DNA of 41,265 bases from Azospirillum oleiclasticum (GTDB lineage: Bacteria; Pseudomonadota; Alphaproteobacteria; Azospirillales; Azospirillaceae), in assembly GCF_013423485.1 (NCBI RefSeq), contig NZ_JABFFR010000049.1:1-41265 (forward strand), in the 5' to 3' direction. Each line of letters starts with the position of its first letter. The first letter of the stretch is position 1. Shown here one piece after another: positions 33,716 to 41,265 of the stretch. A program made the position numbers and the translations under genes. The notes under the pieces are model-generated. The model worked only from the letters and a program-made list of their open reading frames with translations. It did not search any database and was not told the origin of the DNA.

Positions 33716-34693
33716 CTAGAGGCGGCTTTCGATGAACTCCGCCAGCCGGTAGGCGTCGAAGTGGAAATCCGGGGCGCCGACGAAGGGCGAGACGCCGCGG
33801 CAGCGGCGATAGGCGTCGTAATCGTCGTCCAGGGCGAGGATCGCGGCCACCGCCGCCTCGTCGTCGGCGAAGCGGGACACGTCGATGAAGCTGCCCGGCA
33901 CCACGTCGCGCGTCACGTCCGGGTCGCCCCAGTAGAGGGGGACGGCGCCGGCCTGGAACACGTCCAGGATCTTCTCGGTCAGATAGCCGGGGTGGCTGCT
34001 GTTCTCGAAGGCGAAGGCGAAGCGGTACTTGGCGAAGACGCGGATCTTGGGCAGCCAGCCCATCTTGACCACGCTGCCGGTGTTGTTCAGGTGCCAGCCC
34101 ACCGAATCGACATGACGGCGCGCGTGCAACGCCTGGAAGAAGTCGTTGCGGCGGGTGCCGTGCGGGTTCTTGTAGAGGAAGGCGCAGAATTTGCGCGCCG
34201 CGAACTCGTCGCGCGTCGGCGGCACCGGCGGCAGGAGCGGCTGGCAGAAATGCGCGGTCGCCCCCTCCCGCATGTGCTCGAAGGCGTGCATCACGTAGAG
34301 CGGCAGGCGGAAATGGCGGGGGTCATCGATGCGGTCGAAGGACACCGCCATGTCGAAGGCGTCCAGCGGCGGCCGGCGGTTCTCGCCGGTGAAATAGAGG
34401 CTGCGGCGTGCGCGCATTTCGCGGTGGCGGGTGCCGAACACCGAGACGATGGCGAGGTCGCACCCGTCCTCCACCACCGTCACCGCGAAGCGGTGCGACA
34501 GGATCTCGGTGAAGAAATTCTCGCGCTTGTCGAACTCCGGCCAGAAATCATGGAAGGCGACGGTCAGCGGCGCCCTGGTCTGCCGCTGACCGTAGCTCGG
34601 GCCGAACAGCAGGAACAGGTCGAGCAGCGACGGGTCGAGGCCGGGGTTGGCGAGGAACTCCTGAAGGGCGGCCGCGGTCCTTGGGTCGATCAT
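33716..34693 (-). CDS. GT10 alpha-1,3-fucosyltransferase-like protein
   Basis: 325 residues. The GT10 signature is plain: SLYFTGEN (97-105), FAFAFENSSHPGYLTEKILDVFQAGAVPLYWGDPDV (226-260) and PGSFIDVSRF. GT10 enzymes transfer fucose from GDP-fucose to GlcNAc or glucose in Lewis-type and other surface glycans. The usual C-terminal heptad repeats of H. pylori FucT are absent. ATG 34693 has GGAG only two bases upstream, so initiation may be weak or the start may differ. First gene of the glycan block. Confidence 0.85.
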   Translation of the reverse strand: MIDPRTAAALQEFLANPGLDPSLLDLFLLFGPSYGQRQTRAPLTVAFHDFWPEFDKRENFFTEILSHRFAVTVVEDGCDLAIVSVFGTRHREMRARRSLYFTGENRRPPLDAFDMAVSFDRIDDPRHFRLPLYVMHAFEHMREGATAHFCQPLLPPVPPTRDEFAARKFCAFLYKNPHGTRRNDFFQALHARRHVDSVGWHLNNTGSVVKMGWLPKIRVFAKYRFAFAFENSSHPGYLTEKILDVFQAGAVPLYWGDPDVTRDVVPGSFIDVSRFADDEAAVAAILALDDDYDAYRRCRGVSPFVGAPDFHFDAYRLAEFIESRL

Positions 34694-34791
34694 CGCTCCG
34701 GCCGGCTTGCGGGGACTGGGCCCCACGGTATGGCCGGCGCTGGTAAATTTTGCCTGAACAAGGCCGCAGGCCGGCCCCGCCAACGGCACGC

Positions 34792-34819
34792 GTGACAGGC
34801 GCCGCCAGCTTGCTATGGT
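34792..34819 (+). promoter_or_regulatory. Probable argJ promoter
   Basis: GTGACA (34792-34797), 16 bases, TATGGT (34814-34819) preceded by TTGC. Transcription would start about 30 bases before ATG 34857. Confidence 0.5.
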
Positions 34820-34856
34820 GCTGCGGTTCGACCCCTCGCCCGAGAGACCGCGCGCC

Positions 34857-36095
34857 ATGGCCCTCCCCGTCTCCCCGCTCGCCCCCGCCGCCTTCCCGAC
34901 ACTGCCGCCGATCCCCGGCGTGCGTCTGGCCGTGACCAACAGCGGCATCCGCTACAAGGGGCGCGACGACCTGCTGCTGGCGGTGCTGGACGAGGGAACC
35001 ACCGTGGCCGGCGTGCTGACCAAGTCGCTGACCTGCTCGGCCCCGGTGGTGATGTGCCGCGACTCGCTCAAGGGCGGCACCGCGCGGGCGCTGGTGGTCA
35101 ACGCCGGCAACGCCAACGCCTTCACCGGCAAGGCGGGCGACGTCACCACCCGCACCACCATAGAGACGGCGGCCGGCATCGCCGGCTGCGACCCGCTGGC
35201 GGTCTTCACCGCCTCCACCGGCGTGATCGGCCAGCCGCTGGCCCCCGACGCCATCGCCCGCAGCCTGGGCGGGCTGGCCGACACGCTCGCCAACACCAGC
35301 GCGGTGTGGGAGGCGGCGGCCCGCGCCATCATGACCACCGACACCTTCCCCAAGGGCTCGGTGCGCACCGCCGAGATCGGCGGCACCACGGTGACCATCA
35401 GCGGCTTCTGCAAGGGCTCCGGCATGATCGCGCCGGACATGGCGACGATGCTGGGCTTCCTGTTCACCGACGCCGCCATCCCGGCCCCGGCGCTCCAGGC
35501 GATGCTGTCGGCGCTGACCGAGCGCACCTTCAACAGCCTGACGGTGGACGGCGACACCTCCACCAGCGACACGGTGCTGCTGTTCGCGACGGGCAAGGCC
35601 GGCAACCCCGTCGTGACGGACGCCGCCGACCCGGCACTCGCCGACTTCCGCCGGGCGCTGGAAGAGGTGATGCGCGACCTGTCGCACCAGATCGTGCGCG
35701 ACGGCGAGGGGGCGACCAAGTTCGTCACCATCGACGTGGTGGGGGCCGACAGCGACGCCGCCGCCAAGCGCATCGCGCTGACCATCGCCAACTCGCCGCT
35801 CGTCAAGACCGCCATCGCCGGCGAGGACGCCAACTGGGGCCGCATCGTGATGGCGGTGGGCAAGGCCGGCGAGCGGGCCGAGCGCGACCTGCTGAAGATC
35901 TCCGTCGGCGGCACGCTGATCTGCGCCGACGGGATGGAGGTGCCGGGCTATGACGAGGCGCCGGTGGCCGCCCACATGAAGGGCAAGGAGATCGACATCC
36001 TGGTGGACATCGGGCTCGGCAATGGCAAGGCGACGGTGTGGACCTGCGACCTGACGCACGGCTACATCGACATCAACGGCAGCTACCGAAGCTGA
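34857..36095 (+). CDS. argJ: Bifunctional glutamate N-acetyltransferase/ornithine acetyltransferase
   Basis: 412 residues. Transfers acetyl from N-acetylornithine to glutamate (and may use acetyl-CoA) in the cyclic arginine pathway; acts in the cytoplasm. It is made as a precursor that cleaves itself between Ala196 and Thr197: KGSGMIAPDMATMLGF (186-201) holds the site, and Thr197 becomes the nucleophile. TVDGDTSTSDT and VRDGEGATKF are intact. Ends GYIDINGSYRS, the normal C-terminus. ATG 34857 is preferred over 34815, which is inside the likely -10. Followed by a GNAT gene 14 bases later. Confidence 0.97.
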   Translation: MALPVSPLAPAAFPTLPPIPGVRLAVTNSGIRYKGRDDLLLAVLDEGTTVAGVLTKSLTCSAPVVMCRDSLKGGTARALVVNAGNANAFTGKAGDVTTRTTIETAAGIAGCDPLAVFTASTGVIGQPLAPDAIARSLGGLADTLANTSAVWEAAARAIMTTDTFPKGSVRTAEIGGTTVTISGFCKGSGMIAPDMATMLGFLFTDAAIPAPALQAMLSALTERTFNSLTVDGDTSTSDTVLLFATGKAGNPVVTDAADPALADFRRALEEVMRDLSHQIVRDGEGATKFVTIDVVGADSDAAAKRIALTIANSPLVKTAIAGEDANWGRIVMAVGKAGERAERDLLKISVGGTLICADGMEVPGYDEAPVAAHMKGKEIDILVDIGLGNGKATVWTCDLTHGYIDINGSYRS

Positions 36096-36109
36096 CCGGC
36101 AGCCCCCGC

Positions 36110-36685
36110 ATGCACCACCCCATCCCCGTTCCGCCCCTCCCCGCCCGGATCGAGACGCCGCGGCTCGTGCTCCGCTCCTACCGGGTGGAGGACGTGAAGC
36201 ATTTCGCGCCGCTGATCGGCGACTGGGCGGTGGCGCAGTGGCTCGCCAACGTGCCGCACCCCTACAGCCCGGCCTACGGACGGGAGTGGGTGGAGGCGGC
36301 CGAGGCCTACCGCGTCGAGCGCCGCGCGCTCTGCCTGCTGATCGCCGAGGCCGACGAGGATCTTCCCATCGGCGGCATCGAGGTCAATCTGGAGCGCGGC
36401 GAGATCGGCTACTGGATCGGCGTGCCCTATCAGGGCATGGGCTACGCCAGCGAGGCGGTGGCCGCGGTGATCCGCCTGTGCTTCACCGTGCTGGGCCTGC
36501 CGTCGCTCAACGCCGCCACCCTGCTGGACAACCGGCCATCCCGCCGGCTGCTGCTGAAGGCCGGCTTCGAGCACCGCGGCGTGCACGACTACGACTTCAT
36601 GCTGCGCGGCGGCGTCCAGCCCGGCCACCTCTACGTCCTGAGCGCCGCCCGCTGGCGCGCGCTCAACGGCGAGGTGGCGAGCTGA
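36110..36685 (+). CDS. GNAT acetyltransferase (RimJ/RimL type)
   Basis: 191 residues. IETPRLVLRSYRVEDVKHFAPLIGD is the typical start of RimJ-like GNATs; IGYWIGVPYQGMGYASEAVAAVIRL carries the acetyl-CoA loop (Q/RxGxA type, QGMGYA) and LNAATLLDNRPSRRLLLKAGFEHRG completes it. The substrate is probably a protein or small amine; not defined. Fourteen bases after argJ, and the same neighbourhood (argJ, GNAT, mutT) is common in alphaproteobacteria. The ribosome site is weak, consistent with coupled translation. Confidence 0.85.
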   Translation: MHHPIPVPPLPARIETPRLVLRSYRVEDVKHFAPLIGDWAVAQWLANVPHPYSPAYGREWVEAAEAYRVERRALCLLIAEADEDLPIGGIEVNLERGEIGYWIGVPYQGMGYASEAVAAVIRLCFTVLGLPSLNAATLLDNRPSRRLLLKAGFEHRGVHDYDFMLRGGVQPGHLYVLSAARWRALNGEVAS

Positions 36686-36731
36686 GCGTTGCCCACCGGG
36701 CCTAGGCACCCTCGACGCACACGGAACCCCC

Positions 36732-37172
36732 ATGTCCTGCTTCGATCCCTCCTCCACCCCTCCCGCCGGGTCGAAGCCGGTGTTGCTGGTCGCCGCGGTG
36801 GCGCTGGTGGATGCCGACGGGCGGGTGCTGCTGGCGCAGCGGCCGCCGGGCAAGGCGCTGGCCGGGCTGTGGGAGTTCCCCGGCGGCAAGGTGCACGCCG
36901 ACGAGACGCCGGAGGCGGCCCTGGTGCGCGAGCTGCGCGAGGAGCTGGGCATCGACACGGCGGCGAGCTGCCTTGCCCCCTTCACCTTCGCCTCGCACGG
37001 TTACGAGAGCTTCCACCTGCTGATGCCGCTCTACGTCTGCCGGGTGTGGGAGGGGGACGTGGCGCCGCTGGAGGGACAAACGCTCGCCTGGGTCTATCCC
37101 AACCGCATGGGCGACTACCCGATGCCGCCGGCCGACGTGCCGCTGGTGGCGATGCTGCGCGATCTGCTCTGA
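36732..37172 (+). CDS. mutT: MutT-type Nudix hydrolase (8-oxo-dGTP diphosphatase)
   Basis: 146 residues. Nudix box GGKVHADETPEAALVRELREELG fits G-x5-E-x7-REUxEExGU. LLVAAVALVDADGRVLLAQRP, ALAGLWEFPGGK and the C-terminal DYPMPPADVPLV resemble MutT proper rather than other Nudix classes. It cleans oxidised guanine nucleotides from the pool. Located in the argJ cluster 46 bases after the GNAT. Confidence 0.88.
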   Translation: MSCFDPSSTPPAGSKPVLLVAAVALVDADGRVLLAQRPPGKALAGLWEFPGGKVHADETPEAALVRELREELGIDTAASCLAPFTFASHGYESFHLLMPLYVCRVWEGDVAPLEGQTLAWVYPNRMGDYPMPPADVPLVAMLRDLL

Positions 37173-37190
37173 GCGTTGGAGGACAACGGC

Positions 37191-38045
37191 ATGGCGGTGG
37201 ATGGTTTCACGGTGCGGACGGCGACGGCCGACGAGGTCGGCACCATCCTCGCCTGGGCGGAGGCGGAGGGGTGGAACCCCGGTGCCGGGGACGCCGCCTG
37301 TTTCCGGACGCAGGATCCGGAGGGGTTCTTCGTCGGGCTGCTGGACGGGGTGCCGGTGTCGGCCGTGTCGGTGGTGACCTACGGCGACGCCTTCGCCTTC
37401 CTCGGCCTCTACATCGTGCGGCCGGAGCATCGCGGGTCCGGGCTGGGCATGGCGACCTGGCGCGCCGGGCTGGCGCATGCCGGAACGCGCACGGTCGGGC
37501 TGGACGGGGTGGTGGCGCAGCAGGACAACTACCGCCGCTCCGGCTTCGCCTACGCCCACCGCAACGTGCGATTCGGCGGGGTGCCGGCGGGCGCCGCGCC
37601 CGGATCCGGGGCCGGGACGGTGGTGCCGCTGGCCGCGGTGCCGTGGGAGGCGGTGCTGGCCTTCGACGCGGCCTGCTTTCCGGCGGAGCGGGCGGCGTTC
37701 CTGAAGGGTTGGGTGTCGGCACCGGGGCATCACGCGCTGGCGCTGCTGCGCGATGGGGCGCTGGCGGGGTTCGGGGTGATCCGCCCCAGCGTCACCGGAC
37801 GCAAGGTCGGGCCGCTGTTCGCGCTGGACGGGACCGCCGCCGGGGCGCTGTTCGACGCGCTGGCCGCCACGCCGGGCGACGGCCCGGTCTTCCTGGACGT
37901 GCCGGAGCCCAACGCCGCCGCGGTGGACCTCGCCCGGTCGCGCGGGCTGGCGCCGGCGTTCGAGACGGCGCGCATGTACACCGGCCCGGTGCGGCCGATC
38001 CGGGATGACCGGGTGTTCGGAATCACCAGTTTCGAGTTGGGGTGA
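37191..38045 (+). CDS. Two-domain GNAT acetyltransferase
   Basis: 284 residues. The N-terminal GNAT domain has LYIVRPEHRGSGLGMATWRAGLAHA (acetyl-CoA loop R-G-S-G-L-G) and LDGVVAQQDNYRRSGFAYAHRN; the C-terminal half is a second GNAT-like domain (AGFGVIRPSVTGRKVGPLFAL, PEPNAAAVDLARSRG). This pattern occurs in YitI/DUF-type acetyltransferases. ATG 37191 has GGAGG eight bases upstream; a TTG at 37176 is an alternative. A hairpin repeat follows the stop. Confidence 0.82.
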   Translation: MAVDGFTVRTATADEVGTILAWAEAEGWNPGAGDAACFRTQDPEGFFVGLLDGVPVSAVSVVTYGDAFAFLGLYIVRPEHRGSGLGMATWRAGLAHAGTRTVGLDGVVAQQDNYRRSGFAYAHRNVRFGGVPAGAAPGSGAGTVVPLAAVPWEAVLAFDAACFPAERAAFLKGWVSAPGHHALALLRDGALAGFGVIRPSVTGRKVGPLFALDGTAAGALFDALAATPGDGPVFLDVPEPNAAAVDLARSRGLAPAFETARMYTGPVRPIRDDRVFGITSFELG

Positions 38046-38051
38046 GGTTAA

Positions 38052-38134
38052 GCGCGGGGCCCCCGCCCCGGCCCTCCCCCACTGCGCGGGGGAGGGGGAA
38101 GAAAAGCCCTCCCCCGTCGCCAGATGGGGGAGGG
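38052..38134. repeat. GC-rich double-hairpin intergenic repeat
   Basis: Seven bases after the GNAT stop. Hairpin one CCCTCCCCC/GGGGGAGGG (38072-38080, 38088-38096), hairpin two CCCTCCCCC/GGGGGAGGG (38107-38115, 38126-38134). The first 30 bases (38052-38081) recur at 41227-41256 with a single mismatch. Confidence 0.85.
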
Positions 38135-38161
38135 TTGGGTGGGGGCCGGACGCAGCCCCCC

Positions 38162-39787
38162 CTACGCCGCCGCCGCGTAGCTGGCGTGCCGGGCTGCGGC
38201 GAGGATCAGGTCGGACGCCTTCTCGCCGATCATGATGGTCGGCGCGTTGGTGTTGCCCGACACCAGCGTCGGCATGATCGAGGCGTCGGCCACCCGCAGC
38301 CCCTCGATGCCGTGCACGCGCAGCGCCGGATCCACCACCGCCATCGCGTCCACCCCCATCTTGCAGGTGCCGGCGGGGTGGTAGATGGTCGTGGCGGTGT
38401 TGCGGGCGTGGACCAGCAGTTCCTCGTCCGTCTTCACCTTGGCGCCGGGGTCCAGCTCCTCGACGATGAAGGGCGACAGCGCCTTGGTGGCGGCCAGCCG
38501 GCGGGCCAGCTTCATGCCCTCCACGATGGTGCGCTGGTCGGTGTGGGTGGCGAGGTAGTTGGGGTGGATGGCCGGCGCCTGCCGCGGGTCGGACGAGCGC
38601 GGCTCCAGCCTCCCCCGACTCTCCGGGCGGAGCTGGCAGACCGACGCGGTGAAGGCCGAGTAGCGGTGCAGCCCCTCGCCCGGCTTGTCGCTGGACAGCG
38701 GCTGGATGTGGAACTGCACGTCCGGCGTGTCCATGGCCGGCGAGGTGCGGGCGAAGATGTAGGCCTGGCTCGCCCCCATGCTCATCGGGCCGCGGCGGAA
38801 CAGGATGTATTCCACCCCGATCAGCATCTTGCGGAAGAAATTGTTCACCTCGTCGTTCAGGGTCGGCACGCTGCTGCGGTACATGGAGCGGGCCTGCAGG
38901 TGGTCCTGCAGGTTCTCGCCCACACCCGGCAGATGGTGGACGACCGGGATGCCGACCCGCTGCATCACCTCGCCGCGGCCGATGCCGGACAGCTCCAGGA
39001 TGTGCGGGGAGTGGATGGCCCCGGCGGAGAGCACCACCTCCCGCCGCACCTCGATGCGCTTCACGGCACCGTCCACCCACACCTCGACCCCGGTCACGCG
39101 CTTGCCGGTCAGCACAAGGCGCTGCACGGTGGCCCCGGTCATCACGGTGAGGTTCGGGCGGTCGAGCACCGGCCGCAGGAAGGCCACGGCGGAGCTGCAG
39201 CGCCGCCCGTTGCGGGCGGTGAGCTGGAAATAGCCGGCCCCTTCCTGCATCGCCCCGTTGCAGTCGGGGTTGCGGGGGATGCCCAGCTCCTCGGCCGCCG
39301 CGATGTAGGCGTCGCAGATGTCGCGCCGCACCCGCATGTCGGACACGCTGAGCGGTCCGCCGGTGCCGTGGAACTCGTCGGGGCCACGCTCCTGGTGCTC
39401 GGAGCGCTTGAACAGCGGCAGCACATCCTCCCACGACCAGCCGGTGCAGCCGAGCTGGCGCCACTGGTCGTAATCCTGCGGTTGTCCGCGGATGTACAGC
39501 AACCCGTTGATCGAGCTTGATCCGCCCAGCACCTTGCCGCGCGGCCAGGCGAGGCTGCGCCCGTTCAGACCGGGGTCCGGCTCGGTCTTCAGGCACCAGT
39601 CGGTGGCCGGGTTGTGCATGGTCTTGAAGTAACCGACCGGGATGTGGATCCACGGGTAACTGTCCTTGGGTCCGGCCTCCAGCAGCAGCACGCGGGCGCC
39701 GGGGTCCGCGGACAGACGGTTGGCGAGGACGCAGCCGGCCGATCCGGCACCGATGACGACATAATCGTAGGCTGTGTCGCTGGACAT
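38162..39787 (-). CDS. GMC oxidoreductase (choline-dehydrogenase-like)
   Basis: 541 residues. FAD-linked oxidation of an alcohol to aldehyde/ketone. Dinucleotide fold DYVVIGAGSAGCVLANRLS (7-25), GMC signature 1 WPRGKVLGGSSSINGLLYIRG (about 80), signature 2 GAIHSPHILELSGIG (about 258), active-site His in IYHPAGTCKMG and NTNAPTIMIGEKASDLI at the C-terminus. Closest to the BetA/choline dehydrogenase branch by general appearance, but no betB, betI or betT gene adjoins it, so the substrate is open. The TRAP receptor across the promoter region may supply the substrate. GGGAGG precedes ATG 39787. Confidence 0.88.
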   Translation of the reverse strand: MSSDTAYDYVVIGAGSAGCVLANRLSADPGARVLLLEAGPKDSYPWIHIPVGYFKTMHNPATDWCLKTEPDPGLNGRSLAWPRGKVLGGSSSINGLLYIRGQPQDYDQWRQLGCTGWSWEDVLPLFKRSEHQERGPDEFHGTGGPLSVSDMRVRRDICDAYIAAAEELGIPRNPDCNGAMQEGAGYFQLTARNGRRCSSAVAFLRPVLDRPNLTVMTGATVQRLVLTGKRVTGVEVWVDGAVKRIEVRREVVLSAGAIHSPHILELSGIGRGEVMQRVGIPVVHHLPGVGENLQDHLQARSMYRSSVPTLNDEVNNFFRKMLIGVEYILFRRGPMSMGASQAYIFARTSPAMDTPDVQFHIQPLSSDKPGEGLHRYSAFTASVCQLRPESRGRLEPRSSDPRQAPAIHPNYLATHTDQRTIVEGMKLARRLAATKALSPFIVEELDPGAKVKTDEELLVHARNTATTIYHPAGTCKMGVDAMAVVDPALRVHGIEGLRVADASIMPTLVSGNTNAPTIMIGEKASDLILAAARHASYAAAA

Positions 39788-39857
39788 GCCTTCCACTCCC
39801 TCCCGAAAGCTTCTTTCGCGATGCTGCGTTGCAGCGAAACTTTTCACAACGCGATCC

Positions 39858-39903
39858 TTGCACGGGGAACCTGTTTGTGTAAAGATGAAATACAGCGTTT
39901 CAA
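39858..39903. promoter_or_regulatory. Overlapping divergent promoters with an inverted-repeat operator
   Basis: Operator TGAAA-N7-TTTCA at 39886-39902, of the kind bound by IclR-type regulators. It overlaps a minus-strand promoter TTGAAA (39903-39898), 16 bases, TACACA (39881-39876) for the GMC gene, and lies beside a plus-strand promoter TTGCAC (39858-39863), 17 bases, AAAGAT (39881-39886) for the TRAP receptor. One regulator could control both genes; it is not in the window. Confidence 0.5.
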
Positions 39904-39978
39904 AATAAGCAAAATGTGTCGCTCGCATGGTTCGCTGGCAACGCATATGGTTGGTCCACAGGTATGGGAGGGAAACCG

Positions 39979-41205
39979 ATGAGACAGTCTCTGCAATTCT
40001 CGCGTCGCGATCTGGGCCGGCTGGCCGCCCAGTTCGGCTGGACGTCCACGCTGTTGGCGCTCGGCGGGCTGGTGGGGCCGGTGACGCTGCCGCGCCTGGC
40101 GCAGGCGGCCGAGGCGACGGCGAACCGCCGCTTCTCCAAGCCGGCCAAGCACACCTTCAAGTTCGGCGCGTCCGGCTTCAACGAGCAGAATCTGCAGATT
40201 CAGAAGTCGGGCCAACTCTTCTTCGCCCGCGACCTCGAAGACCGCACCGACGGCGAGATCCGCGTGGAGTTCCTCGGCAGCAACCAGATCTGCGGCCAGC
40301 TTGATTGCGTGCAGAAGACGCAGCAGGAGATCACCCAGATCTTCTCCGCCTCGACGCAGAATTCGGCGGGCAACGCGCCCTATTACAACGTTCTCGACTT
40401 CGCGTTCATGTTCCCGTCGCGGGCGTCCCAGTATCACTTCTTTTACAGCCAAGCGAGCCAGAAGCTGCTGCGCGAGCCGCTGAAGCGGCGCCACAACATC
40501 CAGTTCCTGTTCACCCATTGCGAACTGCGCGGCATCATGCTGGGCAAGAAATGGGCGGACCGGCCGAACGTCACCAAGCTGGAGCAGCTCGCCGGCACCA
40601 AGAACCGCGTCACCGGCACCCAGCTCGGCCGCATCGCGATGGAGCTGCTGAAGCTCAACCCCGTGCCGATCGCCTGGGAGGAGACGCTGGACGGCCTGCG
40701 CCAGGGCCTGATCGACGGTGCCGAGACGTGGATGGGCGCGGTCGCCTACGCCAACATGACGCCGGTGGTCTCGCAGGCGGTCGACCTCCGCTTCTTCTGC
40801 GGCACCGAGCACACCGCGATGAACGCCAAGGTCTTCGACCGCGTCGAGGGCCGGTTGCAGGACGCCATCATGGAGTCCGCCTACACCGCGCAGGTCCATG
40901 TCCAGGGCACGCACGAGGCCGCGCTGCACGAGGTGATCGGCGCCACCAACCCGCCGCGCCCCGGCACGCTGTTCCACAAGCACGGCGTGCGCGTGGTCGA
41001 GCTGCCGGCCGAGGAGATGAAGAAGGCCGAGGACATCGCCTCGCCGATGTCCAACCCGGAGCCCTGGAAGGTGTGGCGCGACCGCCTCGGCGAATGGGCC
41101 GGCGGCGTCGACATCTACAAGGAGATCCATGCGGTGGCGCGCGAGATCCCGGCCGACAAGCCGGTGGTCAACGTCGAGCCGCGCCGCTGGTGGAAGTCGG
41201 CCTGA
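39979..41205 (+). CDS. TRAP transporter solute-binding protein, Tat-exported
   Basis: 408 residues. The N-terminus FSRRDLGRLAAQFGWTSTLLALGGLVG has a twin-arginine motif, so the receptor is exported folded, unlike the Sec-type DctP at 16919. The body is of the DctP family: KHTFKFGASGFNEQNLQIQKSGQLFF, LDFAFMFPSRASQYHFFY, GTKNRVTGTQLGRIAMELLKLNPVPIAWEETLDGLRQGLIDGAETW. GGGAGGG is seven bases before ATG 39979. The permease genes would lie beyond the window edge. Probably cofunctional with the divergent GMC dehydrogenase. Confidence 0.9.
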   Translation: MRQSLQFSRRDLGRLAAQFGWTSTLLALGGLVGPVTLPRLAQAAEATANRRFSKPAKHTFKFGASGFNEQNLQIQKSGQLFFARDLEDRTDGEIRVEFLGSNQICGQLDCVQKTQQEITQIFSASTQNSAGNAPYYNVLDFAFMFPSRASQYHFFYSQASQKLLREPLKRRHNIQFLFTHCELRGIMLGKKWADRPNVTKLEQLAGTKNRVTGTQLGRIAMELLKLNPVPIAWEETLDGLRQGLIDGAETWMGAVAYANMTPVVSQAVDLRFFCGTEHTAMNAKVFDRVEGRLQDAIMESAYTAQVHVQGTHEAALHEVIGATNPPRPGTLFHKHGVRVVELPAEEMKKAEDIASPMSNPEPWKVWRDRLGEWAGGVDIYKEIHAVAREIPADKPVVNVEPRRWWKSA

Positions 41206-41226
41206 CGCGACCGGCTGAAAGTCGTC

Positions 41227-41256
41227 GCGCGGGGCCCCCACCCCGGCCCTCCCCCA
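41227..41256 (+). repeat. Second copy of the GC-rich intergenic repeat
   Basis: Begins 22 bases after the TRAP receptor stop and matches 38052-38081 at 29 of 30 positions. The window ends in its following arm. Confidence 0.85.
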
Positions 41257-41265
41257 TCGTCGACG

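Noticed and set aside
36702..39863. A 1053-codon minus-strand open frame
   Set aside because: Runs antisense through mutT and a GNAT and out of frame through the GMC gene; its Arg/Ala/Gly-rich composition is typical of a shadow frame.

Overview
The window looks like a chromosomal segment of a high-GC alphaproteobacterium, most likely Azospirillum or a close relative in the Rhodospirillales. The evidence is strongly GC-biased third codon positions throughout, an alphaproteobacterial SOS box (GTTC-N7-GTTC), Fnr/FixK-type boxes, a probable EcfG-type general-stress promoter, two TRAP transporter loci and a secA / PpiC / argJ / mutT neighbourhood. No rRNA, tRNA, CRISPR array, transposase or prophage gene was seen. 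The species assignment is inference.

Layout. 1-7.9 kb: the 3' end of dnaE2, a small HCX5R phosphatase, a divergent bdcA/bdcR pair, a DTW-domain tRNA-modification enzyme, a small ORF behind an Fnr-like box, malonyl-CoA synthetase (matB), two tandem secreted paralogues of unknown function, imuA with a clear SOS box, and a short coiled-coil protein. 7.9-15.2 kb: nhaA with a structured upstream region, a DUF4112 protein, Fnr-box hemN, a class III nucleotide cyclase with an apparently near-leaderless mRNA, a ZIP metal transporter and a PilZ protein. 15.2-21 kb: small envelope proteins (a Cys-rich periplasmic protein, an HXXEE protein, an OmpA-like lipoprotein-sized protein), a complete TRAP operon (dctP, dctQ, dctM), an EamA transporter, and a candidate small RNA with a perfect intrinsic terminator. 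21-26 kb: a general-stress protein with an EcfG-type promoter, a 48-residue membrane protein, an ankyrin protein, a CobD/CbiB-like protein, mscL and a Na/Pi cotransporter.

26-38 kb: secA, diverging from a secreted parvulin isomerase, and then argJ, a GNAT, mutT and a second GNAT. Between the isomerase and argJ lies a five-gene minus-strand block (30.6-34.7 kb): a GT10 fucosyltransferase-like protein, an uncharacterised DxD-type glycosyltransferase, a GT7 galactosyltransferase-like protein, a protein with an N-terminal peptidoglycan-binding-like domain and what looks like a caspase-fold (His189/Cys287) domain, and a 53-residue membrane protein. This block is the most unusual part of the window. 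38-41.2 kb: a GMC (choline-dehydrogenase-like) oxidoreductase diverging from a Tat-exported TRAP solute receptor, with an inverted-repeat operator between them.

Functional themes: SOS mutagenesis (dnaE2, imuA), low-oxygen control (two near-identical Fnr-like boxes), nucleotide second messengers (bdcA, cyclase, PilZ), envelope and osmotic/ion homeostasis (nhaA, mscL, Na/Pi, OmpA-like, secA, isomerase), solute uptake by TRAP systems, and surface glycan synthesis. GC-rich hairpin repeats occur in several intergenic gaps, and short in-frame 15-bp tandem repeats occur in the disordered ends of three proteins.
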